NCBI GenBank assembly: GCA_049999765.1
Contig: JBNGIQ010009035.1
Coordinates: 1-64,000 of the forward strand
Origin: Phaeoceros laevis
Lineage: Eukaryota > Anthocerotophyta > Anthocerotopsida > Notothyladales
DNA length: 64,000 bases
Reading direction: 5' to 3'
The notes under the pieces: model-generated
Database searches by the model: none
What the model saw: the letters and a program-made list of their open reading frames with translations, nothing else
What the model was told of the DNA's origin: nothing
Program-made: the position numbers and the translations under genes
Shown here: in pieces, positions 10,668 to 22,402 of the stretch
Layout: each line of letters begins with the position of its first letter
How positions within the stretch are numbered: position 1 is the stretch's first letter

Positions 10668-13600
10668 ATGCATGACGGCCATGACAGCACTGTGGTAATG
10701 GCACCAGTTTCGTCGGGATACTCTATGTCTACGCAGTTTGATGCAAACGGCTCACTTCATTATCCAGAAAGGAATACTCCTGATTTTGAGAAGGCAAAGG
10801 GTCAGTTCTATGCCCTTTCCAGAGAAGAAGAGGAGAGGATACGGAAGCTTGAAGAGAGCGCACTAGGGAGGAGCATGGGTCCGGAAGTGAGTCACGGACG
10901 GAAGTTGAGCGACGTCCAGCTGGCAATGAGAAGGGCAGAAGAGGCAGGTGAGTTTGCTAGGCTACGTAGTCGTCTTTCCACTTGCCTCGTATTTTATGGG
11001 GAGATGTAGCTAACGTTGTGGTATTGTCCAGCCAATAGAAGGTCTCAGGCTGCAGCATGGCTTCAGAGGATGATGGGGCCACTGGATCTGTGCAACGAGC
11101 CAACAGAAGAGGAGCTTAGGCAGTGTTTGCGGAGTGGACTGGTTTTATGTAATTTACTGAAGAAGGTTCAACCAGGTGTACATGTGAAGGTACAAACACA
11201 GAAGCTCACTCTAGGTCTTGCTTCGGTTGTCCAGCAATGATCACCATTGGATCATGCCTCATGCACTTCTGTGCGTGAGGTCTGATATTTTTGACAATTC
11301 TCAGGTTGTTGAAAGCCCAGCTCCTGCCACACTAGATGAAGGCGCTCACTCTGCTTATCAGTACTTCGAGAATGTCAGGAATTTTATTGTCGCAGTTGAA
11401 GAAATGGGTTTGCCAACCTTTGAAGCATCAGATTTGGAAGAGGTTTGTGAGGTGTGCACTTGCATTCTTGCACTGTTAGTGTGCCTAGACCTTGATCATT
11501 GGGTTAACTCAGCCTGTCTTTCCAGGTCAGTTACCTTCCAGGCTCGTCAGCAAAAGTAGTTGATTCAGTTCTTGCACTCAAAGCGTACCATGACTGGAGA
11601 CTCAGTGGCGGGTCAGGATTGTGGAAGTACGGTGGTTCTGTCAAGTCACCAAGACTGTCCAGCGGCAGGGGCTTCTCTGGTTTATCTGGCAACGGGGTTG
11701 TGAAGTCCCCAAGCTTATTGAGTCAGACAAACATGTCAAGGCCGAATAACCAACAGCGCAAGAGATGGGATGGTCCTGATGATGTGGAGATCTCATCGCC
11801 GGATTGTGCTGAAGCGAATGGTTTCAAGGCTGGGAGAGTCCTGGCTGTGACCATACCACAAGGAAATGGTTACCGCACAAAGAATGGAGCTACTGACCTC
11901 TCCTCGGAGTCTGAGAACCTTATGAGCCCCAACAATGTATCAGGTGTGTAGCATTTTCTTTTGTACCAGTGCGTGGCAGACGATGCCAGACTTGTCATCA
12001 TGCTTGCATACTAGTACACCGTCTATTTTTAGATTTCTGAAGATGGTGCAAAAGGAGTGTCCATAAAAGAAAACAAGTCAACCCTGTCAAATTGCTGCTT
12101 GGCTGCAGATTCTACTGCGTCTTGGATTCAGCACATTGGGTTCAGGATCCGGGAAGTTCTTCAAGGAAAAGCAAAGCGAGATTGCCCTGGGTCAGATGAT
12201 AAAGAGAACTCTGGGACTTTCAACGGCTATGATGTACGATCTTGGCTGAGGAATATGCTGTATTCTAATGGAGCTGTGTTGTATTTGCAAAACTGCAACT
12301 TGACCGTGCTCTACTTTCTAACAGGATGCCCCATCACAGTCATTGCTGAGCCTTGTGAGTGCAATTATCGGTGACAAACATCCTGAGGAAGTTCCCATGG
12401 TATGTCTAGTGATTTGTGTACTTGAGCATATCTGGTTATTGTAGACAATGTTCTACTCGGTTTCTACAGAAGGAAGCCAGATTGCTCAGCAGGTCCTTGT
12501 TTTTCCCAGCTTGTCGAGTTCATATTGCGCAAAGTTATGGAAGAGTTTGAACGTCGGCTTCAAGCTCAAGGGGAGCAAGTCAAGAAGGTGAGTCTTGCAG
12601 TCTGGACCAGGTTATCTTTTCTAGCTGTAAAAACTCAGTGTTTTCATGGCTCATTGGCATGTGAATCCGATTTGACAAAGTCAAATAATTTTCTTTGAAC
12701 TTCTGGTAGACAAAGAGTGCTTTGAAGGAAATTCTTGCTCGTGAAGAAAGGCTTACATCAAGAGCCAAGGTCCTGGAAGCTTTGGCTGCTGGCACAGGCG
12801 AAGAGGTCAAGGTAGCAATCTATTCTGGAATATAGAGATACTGGTGAAACAACGGAGGTTCTTGTAGGTCATGGCGTATCCAAGGTTCTAAAAGCTGGTT
12901 TTCTGTTTCCTTGCTTTCTGGCAGTTGGTCTCTAATCAGCTTCAGCACGTCAAGGTGGGTGTCTGCAGCAGTAAGGATTAGAAATATAAGAGTCATACGA
13001 AACTAGAATGTTTGAAGCTTGTGCTTGTTGTGATTTCACTGTGGAAATCTCAGATCAGAGAGCCTCTGGCAACTCATTCAGTGAAGGATTCAAACCTTCC
13101 CGCACAGAGCACCGTGAATGATAACCTGAAACAACATGGTTCAGCAGATCAAAGGCTGCAGAAAGATTTGCAAGCGGAATTCTCCCTCCCACCTGATGAT
13201 TTCACCTGTTGCTCATGGGCAAGTTATGCAAGCCCAGTTTCCTCAACAAACTTGAATGAATCTGTAGAGTCAACAGCGCAGAGTTTAGGGCTCTGCAGCC
13301 AAGTGAAAACTCCACTCTTTGGATGGCCACACTCCCGGCATCTGGATGACCTGAACTTGTCTAAAGGATCACCTTGGCTAAAAAGCTTAAGTCAGGAATT
13401 TCTCGATCTTCAAAAGTATTTACCTTTATGTCCAAGCAAGAGATCCAGAACGGTGACTAATCAGAACACTTTAATGGGACACAATGTCTTCTTGTCTGTT
13501 GGGACTGCCTTGTTTTTTGGAATGTTGTACTCGTGCAGTTCCAGCTTTTTGGTGGTTAACTTGTGGTTATTGCTTCAATTTTCTTGGAAAAGATGGAAAA

Positions 13601-16600
13601 GAGACAAATTGAGGAAGAGAAACGGGCAAAGGAGGAGGACATTGACAGACTGATGAGAGACCGGGAGGAGAAACAGCTGACTGTTGATGTGTTGAAAAAT
13701 GAGCTGGAGATGATCAAGCGTGCAGACCAAGAGCAAAAACTCCAACTTCAGCTGCAAAAGCGAGAGATGGAGTTAGAGTCAAAAGCTCGGCTACAAACCA
13801 TGGAAAACCAGCTGATGGAATCTCAGCGGAAAGCTAGAGCAGTCGAAGCTAGTTGTGCTAACGAGCTGAGATCACTCAGGCAGAAAGCTACACACTACGA
13901 GGGAGCTATGTGGCAGCAGAGTGAAACCATTAAGGTGATAGTTCCCAGATTCAATTGTCGTCCTTGCTGACCTTGCTTGAGCGGGTTACTGACATTCTTT
14001 GCAAGCAATAGACCCATTTTTTTAACTGACGATTTGGTGCATGTCTGATAGCTGGCAGCTTACAGTGTGCCCCTTGTGTGGTTCTCTAGGCTTTAAGAGA
14101 AACCTCAAACAAAACAAGGGATGAAGTCACGAAACTACAACAGGGGTGGAATGAGGAGATTCAACAGCTAGGTTTGTTCTGATTTGGTGGCAGGGTCTCT
14201 TGTAGATGCTGCTTGGGAGGACCTTAGTATTTTGATGTGGATAACTCCTGACGGCATTCTTGCATATGACCATGTGCTTATCAAATAGGGTCCGAGATGC
14301 TTAGCGTGGCGAAGGCTGCATCGGGGTATCATAAGGTACTGGAGGAAAATCGCCAACTTTACAACGAGGTCCAAGATCTGAAAGGTACTTCACATGTCAA
14401 TTGTGCAGCCCTGCTTCTATCCGTTTACATTTTCCTACTTTGTTAACACTGCAAGCCCTGTCGTCCCTGTACTTACTGCAGGAAGCATTAGGGTGTATTG
14501 TCGTGTAAGACCATTCCTTCCAAATCAAGTGGGCCGACTAAGTACCATAGACTTCGTAGGAGAAAGTGGAGACCTTATCATCGTTAACCCAAACAAGCAG
14601 GGCAAGGATGCTCGGAAAACGTTCAGCTTCAACAAAGTTTTTGACGTTTCAGCCTCGCAAGGTAACAAAGTCTTAGCGAGCTCAAAATCCGGACTCGGTT
14701 TTCTACGTTACTTGAAACCGTTTGTTCAGAACTCATCTTCTTTTGTGACTTTCAGAGAAAGTGTTCCTGGACACTCAACCTTTGATTCGCTCGGTTCTTG
14801 ATGGATACAATGTGTGCATATTTGCATATGGACAAACCGGTTCAGGAAAAACTTACACAATGGTGTGTTAATGTTGCCTTCTTCGCTTGATGCTTCTCAA
14901 GTTTGGTCTCCGTGACTGCGGATGTGCACTCTTCCTCGTCAGATACTTTATTAATCGTCGGTTTGTGTAGAGTGGGCCCAATTCCACATCCGAGGAAGGT
15001 TGGGGAGTGAATTATCGAGCTCTGAGCGACCTTTTTGAGATCTCTCAAGGACGGAGCGATGTTATTAAGTACGAAGTGGGTGTTCAAATGATAGAAATCT
15101 ACAACGAACAAGTTCGCGACCTTCTAGTCTCCGACGGGACATCAAAGAGATATCCTAACTATATGTTGCTCTGTACCTGCATCACAACTTGATCTGAATG
15201 TGAATTTTGTTTGTTAGTCCTTAATGTTCTTACGCTTGAAATCCGAAACAGCTCTCAGCAGAATGGGCTCAATGTACCAGATGCTAGTATGATGCCTGTT
15301 AGCTCAACAGCTGATGTTCTGGACCTGATGAAGATTGGGCAGAAAAATAGGGCTGTGGGCGCAACAGCTCTCAATGAACGCAGCAGCCGGTCTCATAGGT
15401 AGTGTTTTTCTTTCTGACTGAAGTGATTTTTTGGAAGCTGTTATCTGACAATGCGTGGATACAGTGTGTTGACTGTGCATGTACAGGGTACGGACTTGAA
15501 GTCTGGTGCTGTTCTACGAGGCTGCTTGCACCTGGTGGATCTCGCAGGAAGTGAGAGAGTCGACAAGTCTGAAGCCACTGGCGAGAGATTGAAGGAAGCC
15601 CAGCATATCAACAAATCTCTGTCCGCCTTGGGGGACGTTATTTCTGCTCTGGCACAGAAAAGTGCACACGTTCCTTACCGGAATAGCAAGCTTACCCAGC
15701 TGCTCCAAGACTCGTTAGGTTTGAAAGTTGGCTTGCTTCTCTGAGACGTGCATCTCTCTTCTGTCATCTCTTGCTCACAGGCGTATTGTGCCTCCAGGTG
15801 GTCAAGCCAAGACCCTGATGTTTGTACATATAAGCCCCGATTTGGAGTCATTTGGCGAGACTGTAAGTACCTTGAAGTTTGCAGAGCGAGTGGCAACGGT
15901 GGAACTTGGTGCTGCCCGTTCTCACAAGGAAACTGGTGACATCAGGGACTTAAAAGAGCAGGTTCGTTCCCCCGTTTTGAATTTGAGCGGGCGTTGTTTG
16001 AAGCACCACCAAGTGTCCTAACATGATTGTCACTCACAGATTGCATCTATGAAAGACTTGCTTTCTAAGAAAGATGGGGAAATAGACCGATTGACAAAAG
16101 AGGTCAAGGCACTTGAGAGTAGGACACATGAAACCAGGGTACATTGGGCAGAGGCCACCACAGAGAGACCGAAGCCGAAAGCTGCAAGCTCAGCACATCC
16201 TCCGCGCAGGATGAGTGTCAACGGTGAAGTGCAAGCTCAGAAACACAAGAAGCAAGGCAGTGAAGGAGTCTATAACGCTGAGGTAACATCATAAATCCGT
16301 GACCTTAGTCTGTAAACGGTTGATGTCTATGTTTGATATGGTAACCCATCCTCTGCTGAAAACTTTAGGAGATCAAGTTTAGACCAGAGTCACCAGACGA
16401 GTCAATAAAATCTGTTTATGAATTGCAGGGTCAACAAATACTTGAGGCGTTGATAGACCGGGCGCCCAAACAGCGCCCATCGCTCATTATCTCTGTCAGT
16501 CAGGATGGCTCGTCGGAAGAACGTGAGGCCGAGTCTCCATTAGATTCTCCGGGAGGTCCAAAGTTGTCATCAGAAGACGGTCACGGTAAACCTTACGACA

Positions 16601-17654
16601 CACGACGGCGCGCTACTTCCAGTAGTACATCTCCAGATTCAGATCCTCCTGCACACCTGTTAGACACAAGTCATCACAAGCCGAGAGGTACTTGGAACTT
16701 GGTTCCGAAGCAGGAATCTGGTTCGAAAGATTGGCAGGAGAGAATCCAAAGCAGCTTTCTTGGTACCTCTTCCCAAGACTTCATCTCTGCTTCATGGCGG
16801 GACGGAGAGTACTCCGGACAAGGATCCATCTATGGGCAAACTGCAAATCTTCGGGAACATGTAAGAGGACAAGCAGAGGAGGTTTCTCCAAGAAACCAAG
16901 GGCGTCCAGCGGGGGCTGGTGAAGAAGCAGAGTCCACAGGCGCTGATACAAGAGGATTTCAAGAGACGGGATTGAAGAAAGACCTGTATGCTTCAGTTGA
17001 TGCACTTCTTCCAGAGACTTTCAGGAATGGAATGCTTGAGAGAAGGGAAGCAGAAGGCGAGGAGAGAAGCGAGTACTCCGAAGGAGAACTGTCACAGTGT
17101 ACTGATGTGTCATCAGTCTACCCCACTGATTCAGTTGCCTACACCAAGCAAGAAGAGTCGAACGTAAAGAAGCCTCACCAGAGTGGTGAACGGCGGTAAT
17201 CTTGATTGCATTGTTTTTTTGGCATGGTCTGTGTAGTGTGCGAACTGGGTACTAACTTCTTCCCCGTCTCTTGTGTAGCTCTCAAGCCCAAAGCCAGATT
17301 CGCCGACCTCCACCGAGGGCAGAACGGAAACAGGCTCTGAGTGAGCAACCACATGGACGCATGAGGAGACAATCAATGGGAAGCACAGCAATTTCGTCTG
17401 CGCCGGAGTCAAAGCGTGTGTCTTCGTTAGGAACGAGGCATGCGGCAGATGCTCGTAAGTTTTCCTTGTGCTGAGTTTAACGCTGAGTGTTCGCACCTCT
17501 CCTTACAGCTTCAGATCTGTGCTCCCTTCCAGTTTGCTGCGCCTCTTTTTGATATATTTCACCTGCTGCAGATGCTGCGGAAGATTCGGGAAAGCCTGCT
17601 GCGGCTCGGCACCCGGGTTCCCAACCACCCAAGTCATCAAAGCGATGGCTGTGA
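10668..17654 (+). CDS. KCH-type kinesin-14 (calponin-homology domain, internal motor)
   Basis: 23 exons give a predicted 1592-residue protein with all phases closing: 10668-10947, 11032-11189, 11305-11442, 11526-11945, 12033-12233, 12325-12399, 12510-12587, 12710-12811, 12925-12954, 13054-13452, 13593-13934, 14090-14171, 14289-14384, 14482-14661, 14756-14862, 14971-15149, 15234-15398, 15465-15718, 15798-15961, 16040-16282, 16369-17195, 17279-17454, 17572-17654. Exons 2-4 encode a calponin-homology domain, exons 6-13 mostly coiled coil. The motor starts near residue 801 with the kinesin-14 neck motif [11 protein letters not shown], has P-loop GQTGSGKT (886-893), and [18 protein letters not shown] and [11 protein letters not shown] motifs. 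A ~440-residue low-complexity tail follows. KCH kinesins link actin to microtubules and are typically minus-end-directed. The exon 3/4 and 4/5 junctions have alternative in-frame sites, so a few residues there are uncertain. Confidence 0.92.
15150..15233 (+). other. U12-type AT-AC intron in the kinesin motor
   Basis: This 84-nt intron starts ATATCCTA and ends TTCTTAC, with TCCTTAAT about 10 nt before the 3' end. These match the minor-spliceosome donor (ATATCCTT), branch site (TTCCTTAAC) and AC acceptor. Splicing here joins AG to G and restores the family-conserved KRLEIRN reading; no GT-AG pair nearby does so. Confidence 0.88.
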
Positions 17655-18550
17655 TTCTTTTTCACTGTACATTTTCATTGTAAGGTACCATTGGTTTTGC
17701 CATCTCTGGGCTCTCTCGGCAATGTATTATTAGGTCGCAGACAAGCGACGTTGCCAATGCGGATCATTTCCTCAAACAATTTTGTGTGTCAACTGGGACA
17801 TGTTTACACTAAGGTCAGTCCCCGGAAACGTGCAAATGCAATTCAATGGGTTATCGTCGACAGATTACAAACGGAGGAAACTTCAGAGCTTTTCTGCCTG
17901 GCAGACTAGAAGACCAGGTCGCAGACAACTAACTCATCTGTCTCGGGTTACTACTTGTAAAACACCGTGCTTCCCTGTGTGTCATGGTATGTGCAAACCT
18001 TGTACCTACCACACCAATACCCTCTTATAATCTATGTCAGACCCAGGATAAGAAGATTTCCCCATGAGGCAGGAACCAGCAGGACCAATGGTCCCCTCAT
18101 TGCAGATAACACTGCTCCGAATAGAATTGAAAGTCTACATGTGAGCATTTCTATACGACCGTGACGTACAATGCGTTTCTTAGGAACATAGGCCAACCTT
18201 GACCTTCTTGAAAGCACTCTTGTAAGCGCTTTGATTCAGAAAACCTTGGAAGCAAATTGCTACTCCGGCCAGAATTCGTCAAAAGTCGCCTTACCTGGCT
18301 GGTGGTCTGTGATTCTGGACCTGTAGATCCTCTTCTAGTTCCTTGGCCAGGTACTTCCTCTCCGAACGGAGGACTCCTGATGGATGTCGTTGATGACCTG
18401 CCGAGGAGCCGACGTATACGCACCTGCATGCATGTCCAGATTGCAAACTCCGTTGTAGTGTCAGGCCGAAGCTTTACGACCTTCTGAACGCACGCAAGGC
18501 CGCATAACACACTGATTGGTTGCACAAACTTTGGTTAGCAACAAGCTTAC
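17655..18550. other. Convergent 3' region between kinesin and PYM
   Basis: Holds the kinesin 3' UTR and whatever remains of the PYM 3' exons. A stretch at about 18270-18480 is conserved in the downstream duplicate, so it is probably transcribed PYM sequence, but no phase-consistent reading reached a convincing end. Confidence 0.45.
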
Positions 18551-19246
18551 CGTCTTCAATTCCCGTATGTGCTCCTCTCCGTCTAGCCTTCAAGTCTTGG
18601 TGCCCAACGTCGGATGCAGCTATAGTCAAAGCGTCCAGCTGCTGGGCAACAGCTTCTGGTGCACCAATTTGTGCCCCGTCTCCGACTACACCACCAGGTT
18701 CACTACTTGAGACACCTGCCGAGCGCTGAGTTGAGAACCAGTCAGGAGCAACGAAGTAGAGAGTCCAAGGAGAGAATCTGGTCTCAGAGCTGAACGCAAC
18801 CAGGGGTCTAAGAATGTAAATCGCGCAGTAGTGGCCTCACATAAGACAGAATGCCGGCACCTGCTGCTTTTTCTCTTTCCTCTTCTCATTCTTTTTCGCA
18901 GCTTTGGTCTTCGCCTTGGAAGCTGCAAAATCCGCAGGATCATATCCTGGCGGAGGTTGTGGCACCCCAGTCCGAAGCTGCAACTCCTCATAAGACTGTT
19001 AGTGAATTAATGAAGACAAATTGCTCCTTCAAGAGCCTTTCCGTGAGGTGTCAAGAGACAAGCTGGAGACCTCACCGAAAAGCACGAAAGGAATACCTGG
19101 GAGCCCTTCGATTGATATATAGCTACTTCATCTTGCGGAGTGAAGCCCGCACGAATGCGCACCGGCTTGCGAAGGGTGCCATCGGGCCGTCGACTAGGAG
19201 CTAACACGCGCTCGCCCTCCTTCAAAGCCCGCTCCTCGGTAGCCAT
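18551..19246 (-). CDS. PYM: PYM (partner of Y14 and Mago), 3' end unresolved
   Basis: Three exons on the minus strand read in phase: 19246-19097 (50 residues), 18986-18861 (42) and 18725-18551 (58 plus one base). The first exon has the Mago-Y14-binding signature: KEGERVLAPSRRPDGT, LRKPVRIRAGF, TPQDEVAIYQSKG. The second has PPPGYDP followed by a lysine-rich helix (KAKTKAAKKNEKRKEKKQQ), typical of PYM. PYM disassembles exon-junction complexes from translated mRNAs in the cytoplasm. The expected C-terminal conserved segment is not obvious downstream. One possible continuation after an acceptor near 18435 gives about 30 residues with a stop, but does not match the family. The gene is tail-to-tail with the kinesin gene, and part of its 3' region is duplicated at about 20290-20545. 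Confidence 0.82.
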
Positions 19247-19399
19247 CGCCGTCCTTCCCCGTCACCTCCTCATCAGCAACCCAACCATGGGAAGGTAGGC
19301 AGACGGTGGTGTTGTGTTTCTCCCGAGATTGTTAGCCCTAGAGTGAAACCCATCGTCAGGAAGATTTATTGCAAATTGTCAAAATACGAGGTAAGAATA

Positions 19400-20285
19400 T
19401 AAGCATTGGGCAGAACAAATAGGGCTGTGCGCGCAAGAGCTCTCAAGGAACGCAGCAGCCGGTCTCATAGGCAGTGTTTGTCTCTCTGACTGAATTGATG
19501 TTGTGGAAGCTGTTATCTGAGAATGCTTGGCTGCAGGTTGTTGACTATGCATGTCCAGGGTACTGGTGCTGTTCTACGAGGGTGTTTTCACCTAGTGGAT
19601 CTTGCAGGAAGTGAGAGAGTCGACGTCTGAAGCCACTGGCGAGAGATTGAAGGAAGCCCAGCATATCAACAACTCTCCGTCCGCCTTGGGGGACGTTATT
19701 CCTGCCCTGGAACAGAAAAGTGCACACCTTCCTTACCGGAATATCAAGCTTACCCAGCTGCTGCAAGTCTCGTTAGGTTTGAAAGTTGGTTTGCTTCTTC
19801 TGAGACATGCCTTTCACTTCTGCATTCTCTTGCTTACAGGCGTTTTTTACCTCCAGGTAATGCCAAGACCCTGACGTTTGTACATGTATATATAAGCCCC
19901 GATTTGGAATCAAGATTATGGCGAGACTTTAAGTACCTTGAAGTTTTGCAGAGCGAGTGGCAACATTGCAACTTGGTGCTGCCCTTTCGCACAAGAAGTA
20001 ACATCAGGGACCTAAAAGAGCAGCTTCGTTCCCCAGTGTTGAATTTTGGGCGGAAGTTGTTTGAAGCCCCACCAGTGTCCTAACATTATTGTCACTCACA
20101 GATTGCATCTATGAAAGACTTGCTTGCCAAGAAAGAGGGGGAGACAGAAACACAAGAAGCAAGGCAGTGAAGGGACCCATCCTGCTGCTGAACACTTGAG
20201 GAGCTCAAGTTTAAGAATCAAAGATTCACAAGAAACCTTAGACCAGAGTCACCACACGAGCATTAAATTTTGTGTTTCAACTGCT
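19400..20285 (+). pseudogene. Partial kinesin-14 motor pseudogene
   Basis: Near-copy of the kinesin gene from about 15335 to 16410, covering the end of motor exon 17 through part of exon 21 with introns retained, so it arose by DNA duplication rather than retrotransposition. Two bases are missing after GTCGAC in the VDLAGSE region (about 19624), several intron and exon stretches are shortened, and much of the exon 20 equivalent is deleted. It lacks the start, the P-loop and the stop context and cannot make a motor. Confidence 0.9.
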
Positions 20286-20289
20286 ACAT

Positions 20290-20545
20290 GTCTGAACTAC
20301 TTGCGGAAGCCTGCAAGTGCAATTCATTTTGGTTATCGAGTCACCTTACCTGGGGGGAGGGCCCAGGCTTTGATCCTGGACCTGGAGCTGATGTGAAAGT
20401 TCCTCGGCCAGGTAACTGCTCCACCGGCGGACTCCTGACGGGTACTTGTGATGATCTGCCGAGGAGCCGACGTGTACCCACCTGCATCTATGTCCAGATT
20501 GTAAGCTCCGTTATAACGTCAGGCAGGGTGCTAGCTCAAAGCAAA
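20290..20545 (-). pseudogene. Duplicated fragment of the PYM 3' region
   Basis: Matches 18270-18480 in the same orientation and order relative to the kinesin fragment (shared words include GATGATCTGCCGAGGAGCCGACG and ATGTCCAGATTG, with substitutions). It sits directly after the kinesin pseudogene. The two together represent one tandem duplication that lost the equivalent of about 16.4-18.3 kb. Confidence 0.75.
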
Positions 20546-21446
20546 AATTGCCAGGATCAGTGATGAGAAAAATGTGTACCTCATGAGGATGTCGAATGAC
20601 TTCTAGTTCAAGGTCATCTGAAACCACACGACGATGTGGCCCAACTCAAACCTAAGCACGGTGCACTGCCAAATCCTGGTGCAAATTCCAGGGTTGATAA
20701 ATTTGTGCCTTACTGCCTTGGAAGAAATGGGAAAACCTTACGTCCAGCTCGAAACGAAAGTTTTGCCAGCTTTTCGGACACAAGGCTGACTGCGGCAATG
20801 GAGATGAGCAAAAAACCCAGTAGAGTGATCCAAAGGTGACCACCGCTTCTCATCCTGCTCCCTGATGGTCTCAGCTCCTTCGCCTTCGCCGTGCGTCGAG
20901 GTAGAGGTCATACATCTGTGCTTCCTTTTCAAGAGCATTCATCGTACGACATGGTGGATGGCTAGTTGACTACGGTCAACACGTTTGTCGTCCTGGCTAT
21001 CCTTATTTTACTCACGTAGTTGTTACTAGCCAGCAACGTGAACGATATCGAACAGCGCGAACAGAGCCCTGTGAAGTACTAGTCTAGTCAAGCCTACTGG
21101 TATGGGTGGAACATATGGTACCCCTCATTTGGCCCTGTGAAGGAGTGTAGCATACTTCAGACCGGTGCTCGGGAGCAACCGACAAGCAGTGTACGACGCG
21201 CCGGCTAGACCAAGCCAACCGCCGAGCGTACATAGCCAACCGCCGGTTACTATGCCCATTTAAGATATTGTCGGTTTTTCACCGGTTAGTTAAATTGAAG
21301 CCGGTAAAATAACCGACTATCTATACGGAGTACCGGTTAAAAACCGGTTACTATTAGAAGTGTCAGTTAGTACTTATTAACATATGTAGTGGTGTATGGG
21401 TTGAATCTAGTGATTAATTAAATACTATATAAACTTTAATAGTGAA

Positions 21447-21488
21447 CTAGTGTATGCTAGTGTATGCTAGTGTATGCTAGTGTATGCT
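21447..21488. repeat. Decamer tandem repeat
   Basis: Four copies of a TGTATGCTAG-type decamer. Short satellite-like repeat in AT-rich DNA. Confidence 0.9.
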
Positions 21489-21520
21489 CTCACTCTCCCT
21501 CTACACTCATATCCCCACAC

Positions 21521-21617
21521 ATAATGCTGCTTGGATGGCACAATCGTAGTGTCTTAAACATTGAGCATTTGTCTGTCTTAGGATTACTGCATAATGCTGC
21601 TTGGATGGCACAATCGT
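21521..21617. repeat. 27-bp direct repeat pair
   Basis: An identical 27-bp word occurs at 21521-21547 and 21591-21617 in the same orientation, 43 bp apart. It could be a local duplication. Confidence 0.85.
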
Positions 21618-21731
21618 GGGATAACTACTACATTTCTCTATAAACTTAATTTTATTTTTTATACATGTTTATTTTAGATAATTTTATTTCCCCCTTCTCT
21701 GTTTTGGTTGCATGACATAAGACATCAGGAT

Positions 21732-21832
21732 GGCCATCCTGACCATTTAACAAAAGACCATGTCAGGGAATTGCATGGCAAAAGACCATGTCAGGATGGC
21801 GATCATCACATGGTCTTTTGTTAAAAGGCCAT
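21732..21832. repeat. Fold-back repeat (MITE-like)
   Basis: The arm at 21732-21762 and the arm at 21809-21832 are imperfect inverted copies (core CATGGTCTTTTGTTAAA). The inner spacer contains further copies of CATGTCAGGATGGC-like sequence. It has the form of a small non-autonomous element, but no target duplication was fixed. Confidence 0.55.
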
Positions 21833-21946
21833 CGTATAAGTCTCGTTTAAACTTCATTTACAATCTTCTATGTTAAGAAGATATTTTTTCATTGTTATTT
21901 TCTTCAAAATTCAGGTTTCCTAAAAGCTCCTTGCTCCTTATGATCC

Positions 21947-22046
21947 NNNNNNNNNNNNNNNNNNNNNNNNNNNNNNNNNNNNNNNNNNNNNNNNNNNNNN
22001 NNNNNNNNNNNNNNNNNNNNNNNNNNNNNNNNNNNNNNNNNNNNNN
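21947..22046. other. Assembly gap (100 N)
   Basis: One hundred N; unknown true length. Confidence 0.95.
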
Positions 22047-22210
22047 CCGTTTCCTTCATTGTTTACGTTATGGACGTTAGATTCGGACGTCAAGTTCAAC
22101 CGTATTGCTAGTTAACTCAAAATACATACCGTATAAACTCGTATATACAAAAACTTAAGTTATCGTCCAAGTAGCGATTCCAATCACAAAGCAATAGTTT
22201 TGGAGACGCG

Positions 22211-22239
22211 AAACTCAAGCTCTGCGCGAGCTTGAGTTT
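22211..22239. repeat. Perfect 12-bp hairpin
   Basis: AAACTCAAGCTC and its exact reverse complement, separated by TGCGC. A third, partial arm follows at about 22246 (GAGCTTGAGT). Confidence 0.85.
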
Positions 22240-22328
22240 GGCGTCGCTTGGAGCTTGAGTCACCATGCCCCCAAGCCCTCGCGCGCCTACCCCGCCATCT
22301 CCAACTCAGTGAAACCTATCCCGTGCAA

Positions 22329-22402
22329 CGGGATGGCGCGCCCCGTTCTCAGGACCTTGGAGAGCCAACGCCCCGTTCCTGGGAACGGGGCGTGCCATCC
22401 CG
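22329..22402. repeat. 25-bp GC-rich inverted repeat
   Basis: The arms 22329-22353 and 22378-22402 are near-perfect inverted copies around CGGGATGGC..CCCCGTT. They stand out from the AT-rich surroundings and may be the end of a transposable element or a terminator-like hairpin; function unknown. Confidence 0.75.
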
